Positions 7,887 to 14,820 of a DNA stretch of 14,888 nt are shown in pieces. Made by a program: the position numbers and the translations under genes. The stretch lies in contig JAEOTK010000101.1 of NCBI GenBank assembly GCA_016839875.1, positions 1 through 14,888 on the forward strand, read 5' to 3'. This stretch comes from Candidatus Heimdallarchaeota archaeon. Lineage in GTDB: Archaea; Asgardarchaeota; Heimdallarchaeia; Heimdallarchaeales; Heimdallarchaeaceae. The first letter of the stretch is position 1, and each line of letters begins with the position of its first letter. The notes under the pieces were generated by a model, which worked only from the letters and a program-made list of their open reading frames with translations, was not told the origin of the DNA and searched no databases.

Positions 7887-8161
7887 ATGAAGAAAATGAT
7901 TAGCTCAGAAAACTCGAAAAAGAATAGAAATTGGAAAACTGTGAAAAAACTAAAGATTCAGAAGAAGCTTGAATCAGAGCTAGAAGAAATAGTAGGAAAA
8001 CAGATCTCTCTATCAAATGGGAAAAAAAACAATGGTTATCCAACTGAAAGAAGATCAATAAGAAAATCTATGAAGAAGTAGATTCTTCTAATCTTTATTT
8101 TGATATAACTAAAGGCATTACTCCTCTCATAAGTGGAGAAAGAGAAAAGAAAGAAACTTAA
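7887..8161 (+). pseudogene. Frameshifted, probably truncated relative of the 7285 gene
   Basis: One frame runs from the ATG at 7887 to a stop at 8079-8081 (64 residues, very Lys-rich). In another frame, bases 8072-8161 encode EEVDSSNLYFDITKGITPLI followed by SGEREKKET and a stop. That tail matches the upstream gene's NLYDYNIKKGITPLVSGEREK. The end of the first frame (YPTERRSIRKSMKK) also resembles the upstream gene's YEREKKSIVEREKM, so the two pieces look like one gene joined by a shift between about 8048 and 8079. The second frame has no start codon of its own. The N-terminal 45 residues show no clear match to the relative. A decayed duplicate is the simplest reading. A sequencing error or a programmed frameshift would make it a live gene. 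Confidence 0.5.
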
Positions 8162-8211
8162 TAACACTATTCTAGTAAAGACAATTAAGGAAGCTACAAT
8201 TCCAAGGCTTT

Positions 8212-9753
8212 TTACTCGTTTTCGATTAAGAAATTTAATCTATTAATAGATGCTGTAACTTCTAACTCAAATTCTAGTTGTTTTTCGAGAAGTTTCCTAT
8301 CAAAGTTATCTCTTTCTTTCTCAAGTGTTTCTTTTGTTTTGTGAGGAAGTATTTGTTCCATAGTTATTTTGTGTAATTCTTTTATTGTTTCTGACACAAA
8401 AATAACGATTTCGTTATTTTGTTGTTTAACTGCTTCAGTATAGAAGTTCTCTAGAAAATCATGAGCTAATTGAATTCTGAGTAAAGGATCTGAATACATC
8501 TCAAATGCTGATAATTTGTCGAGGGGTCTCAAAGATCTTTTTGCAGTTACTTCATCTGTTGGATATTTCATATAATATAGCGTTAGTTGATGGAATAACT
8601 CTATTCCAGCAATTTTAATCCTATTATCAGGAACAGCTACGGTGTAAATGCCTACAAACTCAATTGCCTCATCTTTAATATAGGGAAGAAGAAAATTGAA
8701 TTCCTTAAAGATAATTAAATCAGTTTCTACTGATATTATGCAAACTAATTGCAATATCTTAGCAGCTATTGAGATGTAAATCTTCCAGTACTTACCAAGA
8801 ACATCAAGATACTCTCCTCCCTTATACTGTAGATACATTGTTAATTCTTGGATACAAAATGACTTTATCTCGTTATCATCACCATCTAAACTCATGTTCA
8901 GAGCTTTAATAAATGGTAAGAACCATCCTTCATCAGCTTCCCACATCCAATTCAATCTCCTAGCTATTGCATTAACTTTTCCTCGAATTAGTGATTGCGT
9001 TCTTTTTGCTCGATTTTCTTGTTCTTTATTCTCAAAAATGATTATCGGATAAATCCTATTACCCAAAGGACTAAGACCATAACCAAGAGGTATCAAGTCA
9101 ATTGTTCTCAAAATGTCTTCTGCTATTATGTCTGATAAATATTGAATTATTGTAAGATCTTCTACCTCGTTATAGAAATTCTCATAGATACGTTTGATTT
9201 CTTGATCTTTTGGAATATAGTCTTTAACATAAAGAGAATCACGATTAAGAACTAGATGATTTAGTATTTTTAATTTAACTTCAATATCTTCGTCATTACT
9301 TAAAAAAACTGATAAAAAATACTCAAGTTTATTTTCATCACTTTGATAAATGTGATTGTAAAGTTCTTCATAATCTTCTATAGGTGGTAATTTACTTATA
9401 GCTCTAATCATTTCTCTGAACTTTCTTAATCTTTTCTCAAAAACTAATTCTGGCCATTTTACAATTCTATGACCATGAATATCTCGATCTGTCCAATCTA
9501 TTTTTGATGAAAGATTATTATCATTTGAAATTTTATTTTCGTGAATCCCTCTATTAGCCCAATCGATCAGATGTTTTATCTCTGATGATGAAATAGATCC
9601 TACACGTTTTCTTATTGGTTTTTTAGATTTATTCTCCCTTATCTTGTCTGTATCATGATTGTTTACTTTTTTTGGTGATCCTATTCTAGTTCTTTTAGGC
9701 TTCTTAGAATTGTCATCCATTATATTGTAAAATCTATTGTTTCTTAATAACAT
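8212..9753 (-). CDS. TFB B-reader/B-linker-like motif protein with large helical domain
   Basis: This 513-residue protein is of no family I recognise as a whole. Residues 20-34 read KRTRIGSPKKVNNHD, close to KRSRVGSPTTITIHD in the neighbouring TFB. Residues 81-112 start LSSKIDWTDRDIHGHRI, matching TFB's LSTQIGWEDRDVYGKKL, and continue into a basic helix (KRLRKFREM) like TFB's RLRKWQIR. A second, weaker copy lies between them: KRVGS at 49-53 and IDWANRGIHENKIS at 63-76. There is no zinc ribbon, and I see no cyclin repeats. Residues about 120-470 look all-helical, possibly HEAT-like, and 475-505 is a charged coil. In TFB these motifs enter the polymerase cleft, so an RNA polymerase-binding regulator is a reasonable inference. 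The gene is divergent from tfb. The ATG at 9753 or the one at 9720 may be the start; both keep the motifs. Confidence 0.75.
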   Translation of the reverse strand: MLLRNNRFYNIMDDNSKKPKRTRIGSPKKVNNHDTDKIRENKSKKPIRKRVGSISSSEIKHLIDWANRGIHENKISNDNNLSSKIDWTDRDIHGHRIVKWPELVFEKRLRKFREMIRAISKLPPIEDYEELYNHIYQSDENKLEYFLSVFLSNDEDIEVKLKILNHLVLNRDSLYVKDYIPKDQEIKRIYENFYNEVEDLTIIQYLSDIIAEDILRTIDLIPLGYGLSPLGNRIYPIIIFENKEQENRAKRTQSLIRGKVNAIARRLNWMWEADEGWFLPFIKALNMSLDGDDNEIKSFCIQELTMYLQYKGGEYLDVLGKYWKIYISIAAKILQLVCIISVETDLIIFKEFNFLLPYIKDEAIEFVGIYTVAVPDNRIKIAGIELFHQLTLYYMKYPTDEVTAKRSLRPLDKLSAFEMYSDPLLRIQLAHDFLENFYTEAVKQQNNEIVIFVSETIKELHKITMEQILPHKTKETLEKERDNFDRKLLEKQLEFELEVTASINRLNFLIENE

Positions 9754-9932
9754 TACTGAAAAAATAACAGATTAAATGCTTAATAGCAGATTTCTTACAC
9801 AACTGTATTTTAAGAAGGGAAGATGAAATAGTGATTTTTTGAACATATTTTCTTTTTAAATTTGTTGGTAAAAATTTATGAGAAAATCACTCATCTTCCT
9901 CTAGAAATTGACTCTAGTTACAAAAAAACAGT

Positions 9933-9971
9933 TTCTCAAAAAACTTTGAAGAGGAGACCTCTTGTTGAGAA
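9933..9971. repeat. Two-tier inverted repeat (stem-loop) upstream of the tfb promoters
   Basis: TTCTCAA (9933-9939) pairs with TTGAGAA (9965-9971). Inside this, AAGAGG (9949-9954) pairs with CCTCTT (9958-9963) around the loop AGA, giving 13 pairs in two stems with a bulge on the 5' side. It lies about 40 bases before the first tfb TATA box. It could be an operator, the end of an antisense or small transcript, or chance in AT-rich DNA. Confidence 0.45.
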
Positions 9972-10007
9972 TCTTTACTTAAGCAAGTTATTTAGGTAAT
10001 GCAAAAG

Positions 10008-10015
10008 TTTATATA
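10008..10015 (+). promoter_or_regulatory. tfb promoter P1 (TATA box)
   Basis: TTTATATA preceded by AAAAG is a textbook archaeal BRE/TATA combination. Transcription would start near 10038, giving a tfb leader of about 280 bases. Confidence 0.6.
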
Positions 10016-10063
10016 CAAGAAACGAAGGTTAAGAAAAATAGGCAGAACCAAAATAGCAGAAAG

Positions 10064-10072
10064 ATTTATAAG
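10064..10072 (+). promoter_or_regulatory. tfb promoter P2 (TATA box)
   Basis: ATTTATAAG preceded by GAAAG is a second strong BRE/TATA match. The expected start, near 10093, coincides with the first base of the stem-loop at 10093-10151, so a transcript from here would begin directly with a hairpin. Confidence 0.6.
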
Positions 10073-10092
10073 CAGAAAAAACTGGCGCGTTT

Positions 10093-10151
10093 GGTGGGTT
10101 TCTCTCACATTTTATGAAGGCTAAACATGAAATAGGGGAGAGAATCTCGCT
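10093..10151 (+). ncRNA. Putative structured 5' leader of tfb (or small RNA)
   Basis: GGTGGG-T-TTCTCTC (10093-10106) pairs with GAGAGAA-T-CTCGCT (10138-10151). This gives 13 base pairs, including three G-T wobbles, interrupted by one T-T mismatch, with a loop of 31 bases. The stem is much richer in G and C than its surroundings and starts at the predicted start site of P2. It may regulate tfb mRNA, protect its 5' end, or belong to a separate small RNA. I see no C/D-box, tRNA or known riboswitch pattern. Confidence 0.4.
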
Positions 10152-10182
10152 TTCTAAGGAACATTTGCAGGTAAGGGATTAA
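10114..10182 (+). CDS. Possible 22-codon upstream ORF in the tfb leader
   Basis: An ATG at 10114 opens a 22-codon frame (MKAKHEIGERISLSKEHLQV then RD) that ends at TAA 10180-10182. Its start lies in the loop of the predicted leader hairpin, and the frame runs through the 3' arm, so ribosomes on it would melt the stem. No good Shine-Dalgarno sequence precedes it. It may simply be chance. Confidence 0.25.
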   Translation: MKAKHEIGERISLSKEHLQVRD

Positions 10183-10320
10183 CAATTATTTGGAAACAGC
10201 TGGAAATATGAAGTAATGCACCTTAACAATCTAACAGCCATAAGAATAATAAGAAAAACAAATAGAAAATAAAAGAAATAACTAATTAATTTAGCCAAAA
10301 ACAAAGGTAGGAAAAAAAGA

Positions 10321-11268
10321 ATGAGTGAAGTACCAGACACTTCGGCATATAGAGAAGAGGAAGAAGATATCGAGTGTCCTGAGTGTGGAAGTTTAGATGT
10401 CATCTTGGATGAGACAAGAGGGGAACACATCTGTCGGAATTGTGGAACAGTCGTTGAAGAAAAGCTCATCGATGATGGACCAGAATGGAGAGCTTTCACA
10501 GCAGAAGAAAGGTCAAAACGAAGCCGAGTAGGATCTCCAACAACAATAACTATTCATGATAAAGGTCTCTCAACTCAAATTGGGTGGGAGGACAGAGATG
10601 TATACGGCAAGAAACTTTCTCCTAAACGCAGGGCTCAAATCTATCGATTAAGGAAATGGCAAATTCGTACTCGTGTGCATAGTTCTATTGATAGGAACTT
10701 AGCATATGCGATGTCCGAATTAGATCGTCTTTCTTCTCAATTAGGTATTCCTCGCAGTGTTAATGAAACAGCTGCAAACATTTACAGAAAAGCAATTGAA
10801 AAACGACTTATCAGAGGTCGTTCGATTGAAGCAATGATAGGAGCAACAGCTTATGCAGGTGCTCGAATTCGTCGTGTTCCACGAACATTAGATGAAATTG
10901 CTCGTCATAGTCGTATTTCAAAGAAAGAGCTTGGTAGATGTTATAGATTGATTGTCAGGGAATTAGATATCAAAATCCCCTTAGCAAATCCAACCGATTA
11001 CATTGTTCGTTTTGCAGCAGAGCTTCGGCTTAGCGGAAGAACAGCAAGAAAAGCAGTCGAACTACTTAATCGAGCTAAAGAACACAATCTAACCGCAGGA
11101 AAAGATCCAACTGGTCTAGCAGCTGCATCGATTTATATCGCAGGAATAACTGAAGGAGAAAGAAGAACTCAGCGAGAAATTGCTGAAACTGCGACTGTTA
11201 CAGAAGTAACTGTTCGAAATCGTTACAAAGAACTTGTACGAAAACTAAACATAGAGGTTACAATCTAA
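10321..11268 (+). CDS. tfb: Transcription initiation factor B (TFB)
   Basis: This 315-residue protein is a complete archaeal TFIIB homologue. It joins TBP-TATA DNA to RNA polymerase and places the template strand. The zinc ribbon uses C19, C22, C38 and C41 (CPECG and CRNCG). The B-reader contains RSKRSRVGSP (64-73), and the B-linker contains STQIGWEDRDVYGKK (84-98). Two cyclin-like repeats follow at about 115-205 (from SSIDRNLAYAMSELDRL) and 210-305 (from LANPTDYIVRFAAELRL). The second ends in the helix-turn-helix that reads the BRE (TQREIAETATVTEVTVRNRY). The ATG is preceded by AAAGGTAGG (10303-10311), a plausible ribosome-binding site at 9-bases spacing. Two TATA boxes and a long structured leader suggest unusual control for this gene. 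It is followed by a U-rich terminator. Confidence 0.97.
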   Translation: MSEVPDTSAYREEEEDIECPECGSLDVILDETRGEHICRNCGTVVEEKLIDDGPEWRAFTAEERSKRSRVGSPTTITIHDKGLSTQIGWEDRDVYGKKLSPKRRAQIYRLRKWQIRTRVHSSIDRNLAYAMSELDRLSSQLGIPRSVNETAANIYRKAIEKRLIRGRSIEAMIGATAYAGARIRRVPRTLDEIARHSRISKKELGRCYRLIVRELDIKIPLANPTDYIVRFAAELRLSGRTARKAVELLNRAKEHNLTAGKDPTGLAAASIYIAGITEGERRTQREIAETATVTEVTVRNRYKELVRKLNIEVTI

Positions 11269-11279
11269 TCCTCTTCAAA

Positions 11280-11292
11280 TTTTTCTTTTTTT
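11280..11292 (+). terminator. U-tract terminator of tfb
   Basis: TTTTTCTTTTTTT lies 12 bases after the tfb stop. T-rich runs on the coding strand without a hairpin are the usual archaeal terminator, and the position between two convergent genes fits. Confidence 0.6.
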
Positions 11293-11306
11293 ATATTGAA
11301 TCTACG

Positions 11307-12320
11307 TCACACTTTCTCGATGTCGTTGTATAGGACAATTCGGTAGCGTGCTTTGTTCTCCTTAACCTTTCGAATAGCTTTGTTTACCTTCGTCATGGGC
11401 ATTAACTCTAACTTAGGAACGATACTGTGCTCCTGTGCAAACGAAAGCATCTCTCGCATTGTATTCCTATTGCCAAGGAAGGAACCAGTAATCGATTGTT
11501 GGCGTGCCACGAGGTTAGTTGAATTGAACTCTACGTCTGGGAAACCTATAAGGATCAGGCTCCCATTTTTTTTCATGATATTGAACAGATACCCCCAGTT
11601 TATCTTACCATGAGCTGTGCATAACAGTAGGTCGAAGCTAAACATAGCTTGTCGCATGCTGTCCTCGTCCAAGACCATGAAGTGGTCTGCACCAAATGCC
11701 AGTGCTTGCTCTTTCTTGTCCGGAGAGGAGGAAATTGCAGTTACATCGTAGTTGAGGGCGCGTGCGAATTGTAATGCGAGGTGACCCAACCCTCCCACAC
11801 CGATAATGCCAATTTTCTTCCCTTTTTGAGTTGCGTAAGAACGGAGCGGTGAGTAAACAGTGATTCCAGCGCACATGAGCACTGCAGCCACTTCGGAAGG
11901 CATGGAATCAGGAAGCAGGTAAGCAAAACGACTATCCACACAGACAGAGGATGAGAAACCGCCATAGGGAACCCATGTTCCTGATGATACGATGTCCATG
12001 CAGAGTTGATCTTCACCCTGCAAGCACCACTCACATTTCATGCAAGAACGACCCTGCCAGCCGATACCAACCCGATCTCCTTCTTTGAGGTCAGATACCG
12101 CGCTTCCCACTGCAGACACATATCCAACAATCTCGTGACCTGGGACAAAGGGAAAGGCAGTTATTCCGTAGTAATTATCGATAGCTTGGATGTCAGTATG
12201 ACACAAACCACAGTGCGTCACCGAAACCAGGATATCATGTGTATCTATTTTTGGTTGCTCGTAAGTGTATGGCTCCAACGGCTGTCCTATTGCTTTTGTT
12301 GCGAATCCCTTGACCTTCAT
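11307..12320 (-). CDS. Zinc-dependent alcohol dehydrogenase, YahK/CAD-like aldehyde reductase
   Basis: This 337-residue medium-chain dehydrogenase reduces aldehydes or oxidises alcohols. Catalytic zinc ligands are C37 (HCGLCHTD), H62 (PGHEIVG) and C150 (LMCAGITVYSPL). The structural zinc is held by C93, C96, C99 and C107. The NAD(P) fold carries GVGGLG at 174-179, and the following Ser-rich SSSPDKK, in place of an acidic residue, suggests NADPH. The overall pattern is that of E. coli YahK. The ATG at 12320 is preferred over the GTG at 12329 because AGGAAAG (12329-12335) then lies eight bases upstream and the N-terminus MKVKGFATK fits the family. Bases look far richer in G and C than the neighbours: 31 of 60 at 11641-11700 against 18 of 60 at 12661-12720. 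Use of a Shine-Dalgarno leader also differs. Recent transfer, perhaps from bacteria, is likely. Confidence 0.92.
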   Translation of the reverse strand: MKVKGFATKAIGQPLEPYTYEQPKIDTHDILVSVTHCGLCHTDIQAIDNYYGITAFPFVPGHEIVGYVSAVGSAVSDLKEGDRVGIGWQGRSCMKCEWCLQGEDQLCMDIVSSGTWVPYGGFSSSVCVDSRFAYLLPDSMPSEVAAVLMCAGITVYSPLRSYATQKGKKIGIIGVGGLGHLALQFARALNYDVTAISSSPDKKEQALAFGADHFMVLDEDSMRQAMFSFDLLLCTAHGKINWGYLFNIMKKNGSLILIGFPDVEFNSTNLVARQQSITGSFLGNRNTMREMLSFAQEHSIVPKLELMPMTKVNKAIRKVKENKARYRIVLYNDIEKV

Positions 12321-12380
12321 GCTTGACACTTTCCTATTTATCTCAACCTCTGAGAGTAGACTATTGTACCAAGTAAGAAT

Positions 12381-12387
12381 AATAAAT
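12381..12387 (-). promoter_or_regulatory. TATA box for the alcohol dehydrogenase gene
   Basis: On the minus strand, AAAATTTATTATT contains a TATA-like TTTATTA. It would start transcription near 12357, leaving a leader of about 37 bases with the AGGAAAG ribosome-binding site. Confidence 0.4.
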
Positions 12388-12419
12388 TTTTCCTTTTTAT
12401 TTCGTTTTTACCTACAATA

Positions 12420-12427
12420 TTTTATAC
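12420..12427 (+). promoter_or_regulatory. TATA box for the AlkD-like gene
   Basis: TTTTATAC, preceded by CAATAT, is centred about 26 bases before the ATG at 12449, predicting a leaderless transcript. No Shine-Dalgarno sequence is visible. Confidence 0.5.
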
Positions 12428-12448
12428 TGAAATTTATTTTCGTTAGTC

Positions 12449-13180
12449 ATGAGTACAGATATTAAGAAATTTGCAGAAAGAATACTTAGTAGAGTACAAG
12501 AATTTTCTAGTAAAGAGCATCAAGATATCGATTTAGATTACTCAAAACTTCCGTCTGATTTAAGGGGATTTGGTGTTAGAACTCCTGTTGTACGAAAGTT
12601 AGCTAATGAGTTTTTTAGAGAATTAAAATCTGAAGGAGTGACTGACATAGATGATATTCTGGAGTATTGTGAATTTCTTCATCAGCAAAAAATAATAGAA
12701 TTACGTACTATTGCAGTTCAATGGAGTTTTAAAATAAAGAATCAATTTGAATCTAGGCATTTTGCTATCTTCGAAAACTGGCTAATAAAATATGTCACAG
12801 GTTGGGGATCAACAGACAATCTCTGCGTTCAATCATTAGGTTATATTGTTTATAGATATCCTGAACTTGTAAAGAAAGTGAAAAAATGGACAACTTCTAC
12901 AAACCAATGGGTGAGAAGAGCTTCAGCTGTTGCACTGATTTATGGTCTTAGGAGAGGACAGTATCTGAAAGATGCTTTTGAAATAGCGGATATACTGTTT
13001 CATGACAAAGAAATGTATGTCTTGAAAGGGTATGGGTGGATGCTAAAAGAAGCATCAAACATTTACAGAGACGAAGTTTTCAATTACGTCATTGAAAGAA
13101 AGAAAAAAATGCCAAGGTTATCATTAAGATATGCAATAGAGAAGATGCCTGAAGAGATGAGAAAGGAAGCTATGAGCTAA
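12449..13180 (+). CDS. AlkD-like HEAT-repeat DNA glycosylase
   Basis: This 243-residue protein matches the AlkD/DNA alkylation repair family, which removes N3- and N7-alkylated purines using stacked HEAT-like helices. Family landmarks are the GVRTPVVRKLA helix (42-52), GWGSTDNLC (118-126), WVRRASAVALIYGLRRG (154-170), GYGWMLKEAS (194-203) and MPRLSLRYAIEKMP (221-234). W119, D123, an Arg in WVRRA and W197 align with the Trp, Asp, Arg and Trp that line the lesion pocket in bacterial AlkD, so activity is likely retained. The length is typical. The start is the ATG at 12449, supported by the promoter distance. It is divergent from the alcohol dehydrogenase and precedes glycyl-tRNA synthetase by 59 bases, with a separate promoter between them. 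Confidence 0.88.
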   Translation: MSTDIKKFAERILSRVQEFSSKEHQDIDLDYSKLPSDLRGFGVRTPVVRKLANEFFRELKSEGVTDIDDILEYCEFLHQQKIIELRTIAVQWSFKIKNQFESRHFAIFENWLIKYVTGWGSTDNLCVQSLGYIVYRYPELVKKVKKWTTSTNQWVRRASAVALIYGLRRGQYLKDAFEIADILFHDKEMYVLKGYGWMLKEASNIYRDEVFNYVIERKKKMPRLSLRYAIEKMPEEMRKEAMS

Positions 13181-13201
13181 TTCTGCTCTTTTGTCAAAGC
13201 A

Positions 13202-13209
13202 TTTAATAA
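13202..13209 (+). promoter_or_regulatory. TATA box for glycyl-tRNA synthetase
   Basis: TTTAATAA lies about 34 bases before the ATG at 13240. The expected start near 13232 gives an almost leaderless mRNA, consistent with the absence of a ribosome-binding site. Confidence 0.4.
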
Positions 13210-13239
13210 TCACTTTTCTTTGAAAGACTTTGTATAAAA

Positions 13240-14763
13240 ATGTCTGAAGAAAGAATGATGGATAAAATAATCGACGTTTGTTTGCGAAGAGGTTTCATTA
13301 GCCAAACAGCTGAAATCTATGGAGGAGCTGGAGGTTTTTATGATTATGGACCTCTTGGAACACTTATGCGTCAGAAAATCATTGATTTATGGAGACAAAG
13401 TTTTGTTTTAGATGAAGATAGAGTCTTTGAAATAAAGGGATCTCTTTTACTACCTGAACCAGTTTTTCAAGCTTCAGGACATCTAGAATCCTTTGCAGAT
13501 CCTTTAGTTCAATGCGATAAATGCAAGTCGATGTATAGAGCAGATTATCTGATAAAGCAAACAACAAGTGAATCAGCTGAAGGATTATCCTTACCTGAAC
13601 TGGATAAATTAATTGAAGAAAATAAGATCGTTTGTCCAAACTGTGAAGGAGGATTAAGTAAAGCTAGACAATTCAACCTTATGTTCAAAACTGAAATTGG
13701 TTCAACTGGGGGAATTGATGGTTATCTACGTCCTGAAACTGCTCAGAATATCTTCATCAATTTCAAGCGCTTAGCTGCTTTTATGAGAAACAAACTCCCA
13801 TTTGGTATTGCACAAACTGGTCCATCATTCAGAAACGAAATCTCACCCAGAAATTTCATCATTCGTGTAAGAGAATTTGAACAAATGGAATTAGAGATGT
13901 TCTATGATCCTGAGAAAGAAAACGAACATCCACGATTCAATGAAGTAGCAGATATTGAAATTAATCTTGTAACAAGAGAAATGCAAGATAAAGGATGGGA
14001 AGAACCAATGAAAGTGTCAGCAGGAGGAGCAGTAGAAGAAGGTGTTATTCCCAACCAATATATGGCTTATTATTTAGCTATGGAATCTGAAATGCTGAAA
14101 GTACTGGGAGTACCAGAGAAAGACTTCTGGTTCAGACATATGCAAGACCATGAAGCTCCACATTATTCAGCAGGTAACTTCGATTTAGAAGCAAATCTTT
14201 CAATTGGTCATATGGAGATTGTAGGAAATGCTCTAAGAACAGATTATGATTTAATGAAACACGCAAAAGCATCAAAGTCCTCTTTTGAAATTATAGCAGA
14301 CAATAAAAAAGTAGTTCCTCATGTAGCCGAACCTTCAATGGGTGTGGATAGAATATTATACACTGTTTTAGAAAAATGTTACAGAGAAGATGATAGAGGA
14401 TGGACTTGGTTCCAATTCCCATCAATTGTAGCTCCCTTAGAAGTAGCAGTTTTTCCATTAATGAAAAAGGATGGATTAGCAGAACTAGCCGAAGATCTAC
14501 ATAGTGAGCTGAAAGATGCAGGATACTTGTCATTCTATGATGAGAGTGGAAAAATAGGTAAAAGATATGCAAGAGCAGACGAAATAGGGATACCGTACTG
14601 CGTCACAGTAGATTATGAGTCAAAAGAAGAATATACAGTAACAATAAGAGATAGAGATACAATGAAACAAATAAGAATCCCTATGGAAGATCTGGAGATT
14701 CTTCTAGGTGAATTGATGGAAGGAGAAACAGATTTCAAAGAACTTGAAGAAAATCTCTTATAG
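13240..14763 (+). CDS. glyS: Glycyl-tRNA synthetase (homodimeric, class II)
   Basis: This 507-residue enzyme charges tRNA-Gly with glycine. It is the alpha2 type found in archaea, eukaryotes and many bacteria. The motif 1 region YDYGPLGTLMRQKIIDLW lies at 34-51. A zinc-binding insertion has C92, C95, C132 and C135 (CDKC and CPNC). The substrate loop LRPETAQNIF (163-172), motif 2 RNEISPR (198-204) with REFEQMELEMF (211-221), and motif 3 EPSMGVDRILY (364-374) are all present. The C-terminal anticodon-binding domain starts near 405 (PLEVAVFPLMKK) and ends GETDFKELEENLL. It is complete, with no unusual substitution seen. The ATG at 13240 gives the conserved start (MDKIIDVCLRRGFI). The next gene begins 57 bases downstream on the same strand. 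Confidence 0.97.
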   Translation: MSEERMMDKIIDVCLRRGFISQTAEIYGGAGGFYDYGPLGTLMRQKIIDLWRQSFVLDEDRVFEIKGSLLLPEPVFQASGHLESFADPLVQCDKCKSMYRADYLIKQTTSESAEGLSLPELDKLIEENKIVCPNCEGGLSKARQFNLMFKTEIGSTGGIDGYLRPETAQNIFINFKRLAAFMRNKLPFGIAQTGPSFRNEISPRNFIIRVREFEQMELEMFYDPEKENEHPRFNEVADIEINLVTREMQDKGWEEPMKVSAGGAVEEGVIPNQYMAYYLAMESEMLKVLGVPEKDFWFRHMQDHEAPHYSAGNFDLEANLSIGHMEIVGNALRTDYDLMKHAKASKSSFEIIADNKKVVPHVAEPSMGVDRILYTVLEKCYREDDRGWTWFQFPSIVAPLEVAVFPLMKKDGLAELAEDLHSELKDAGYLSFYDESGKIGKRYARADEIGIPYCVTVDYESKEEYTVTIRDRDTMKQIRIPMEDLEILLGELMEGETDFKELEENLL

Positions 14764-14820
14764 TATCGAAAAATGTGATAAACAGAAAAGATTAAGAAGA
14801 AAAGAAAAGAGGAAGAATCG

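Larger units (their letters stand above)
9754..10320. other. Divergent intergenic region between the TFB-like gene and tfb
   Basis: No protein gene longer than a short uORF is supported in these 567 bases. The region holds a TTTAAT box for the minus-strand gene near 9771-9776, a stem-loop at 9933-9971, two strong TATA boxes facing tfb (10008-10015 and 10064-10072), a second stem-loop at 10093-10151, a possible 22-codon uORF and a purine-rich ribosome-binding stretch before tfb. The minus-strand ORF at 10179-10499 is not counted: it overlaps tfb codons and has no family features. Confidence 0.6.

Noticed and set aside
10081..10182. tRNA, C/D-box RNA or riboswitch in the tfb leader
   Set aside because: No cloverleaf, T-loop GTTC motif, RUGAUGA/CUGA boxes or known aptamer core could be found; only the long stem is supported.
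10179..10499. Minus-strand 106-codon ORF over the start of tfb
   Set aside because: It is antisense to the TFB zinc ribbon codons, Ser- and Phe-rich as expected of a shadow frame, with no family features.
11353..12326. Several 78-106 codon ORFs on both strands within the dehydrogenase
   Set aside because: They are shadow frames made possible by the higher GC of that gene; none has a promoter or recognisable motif.
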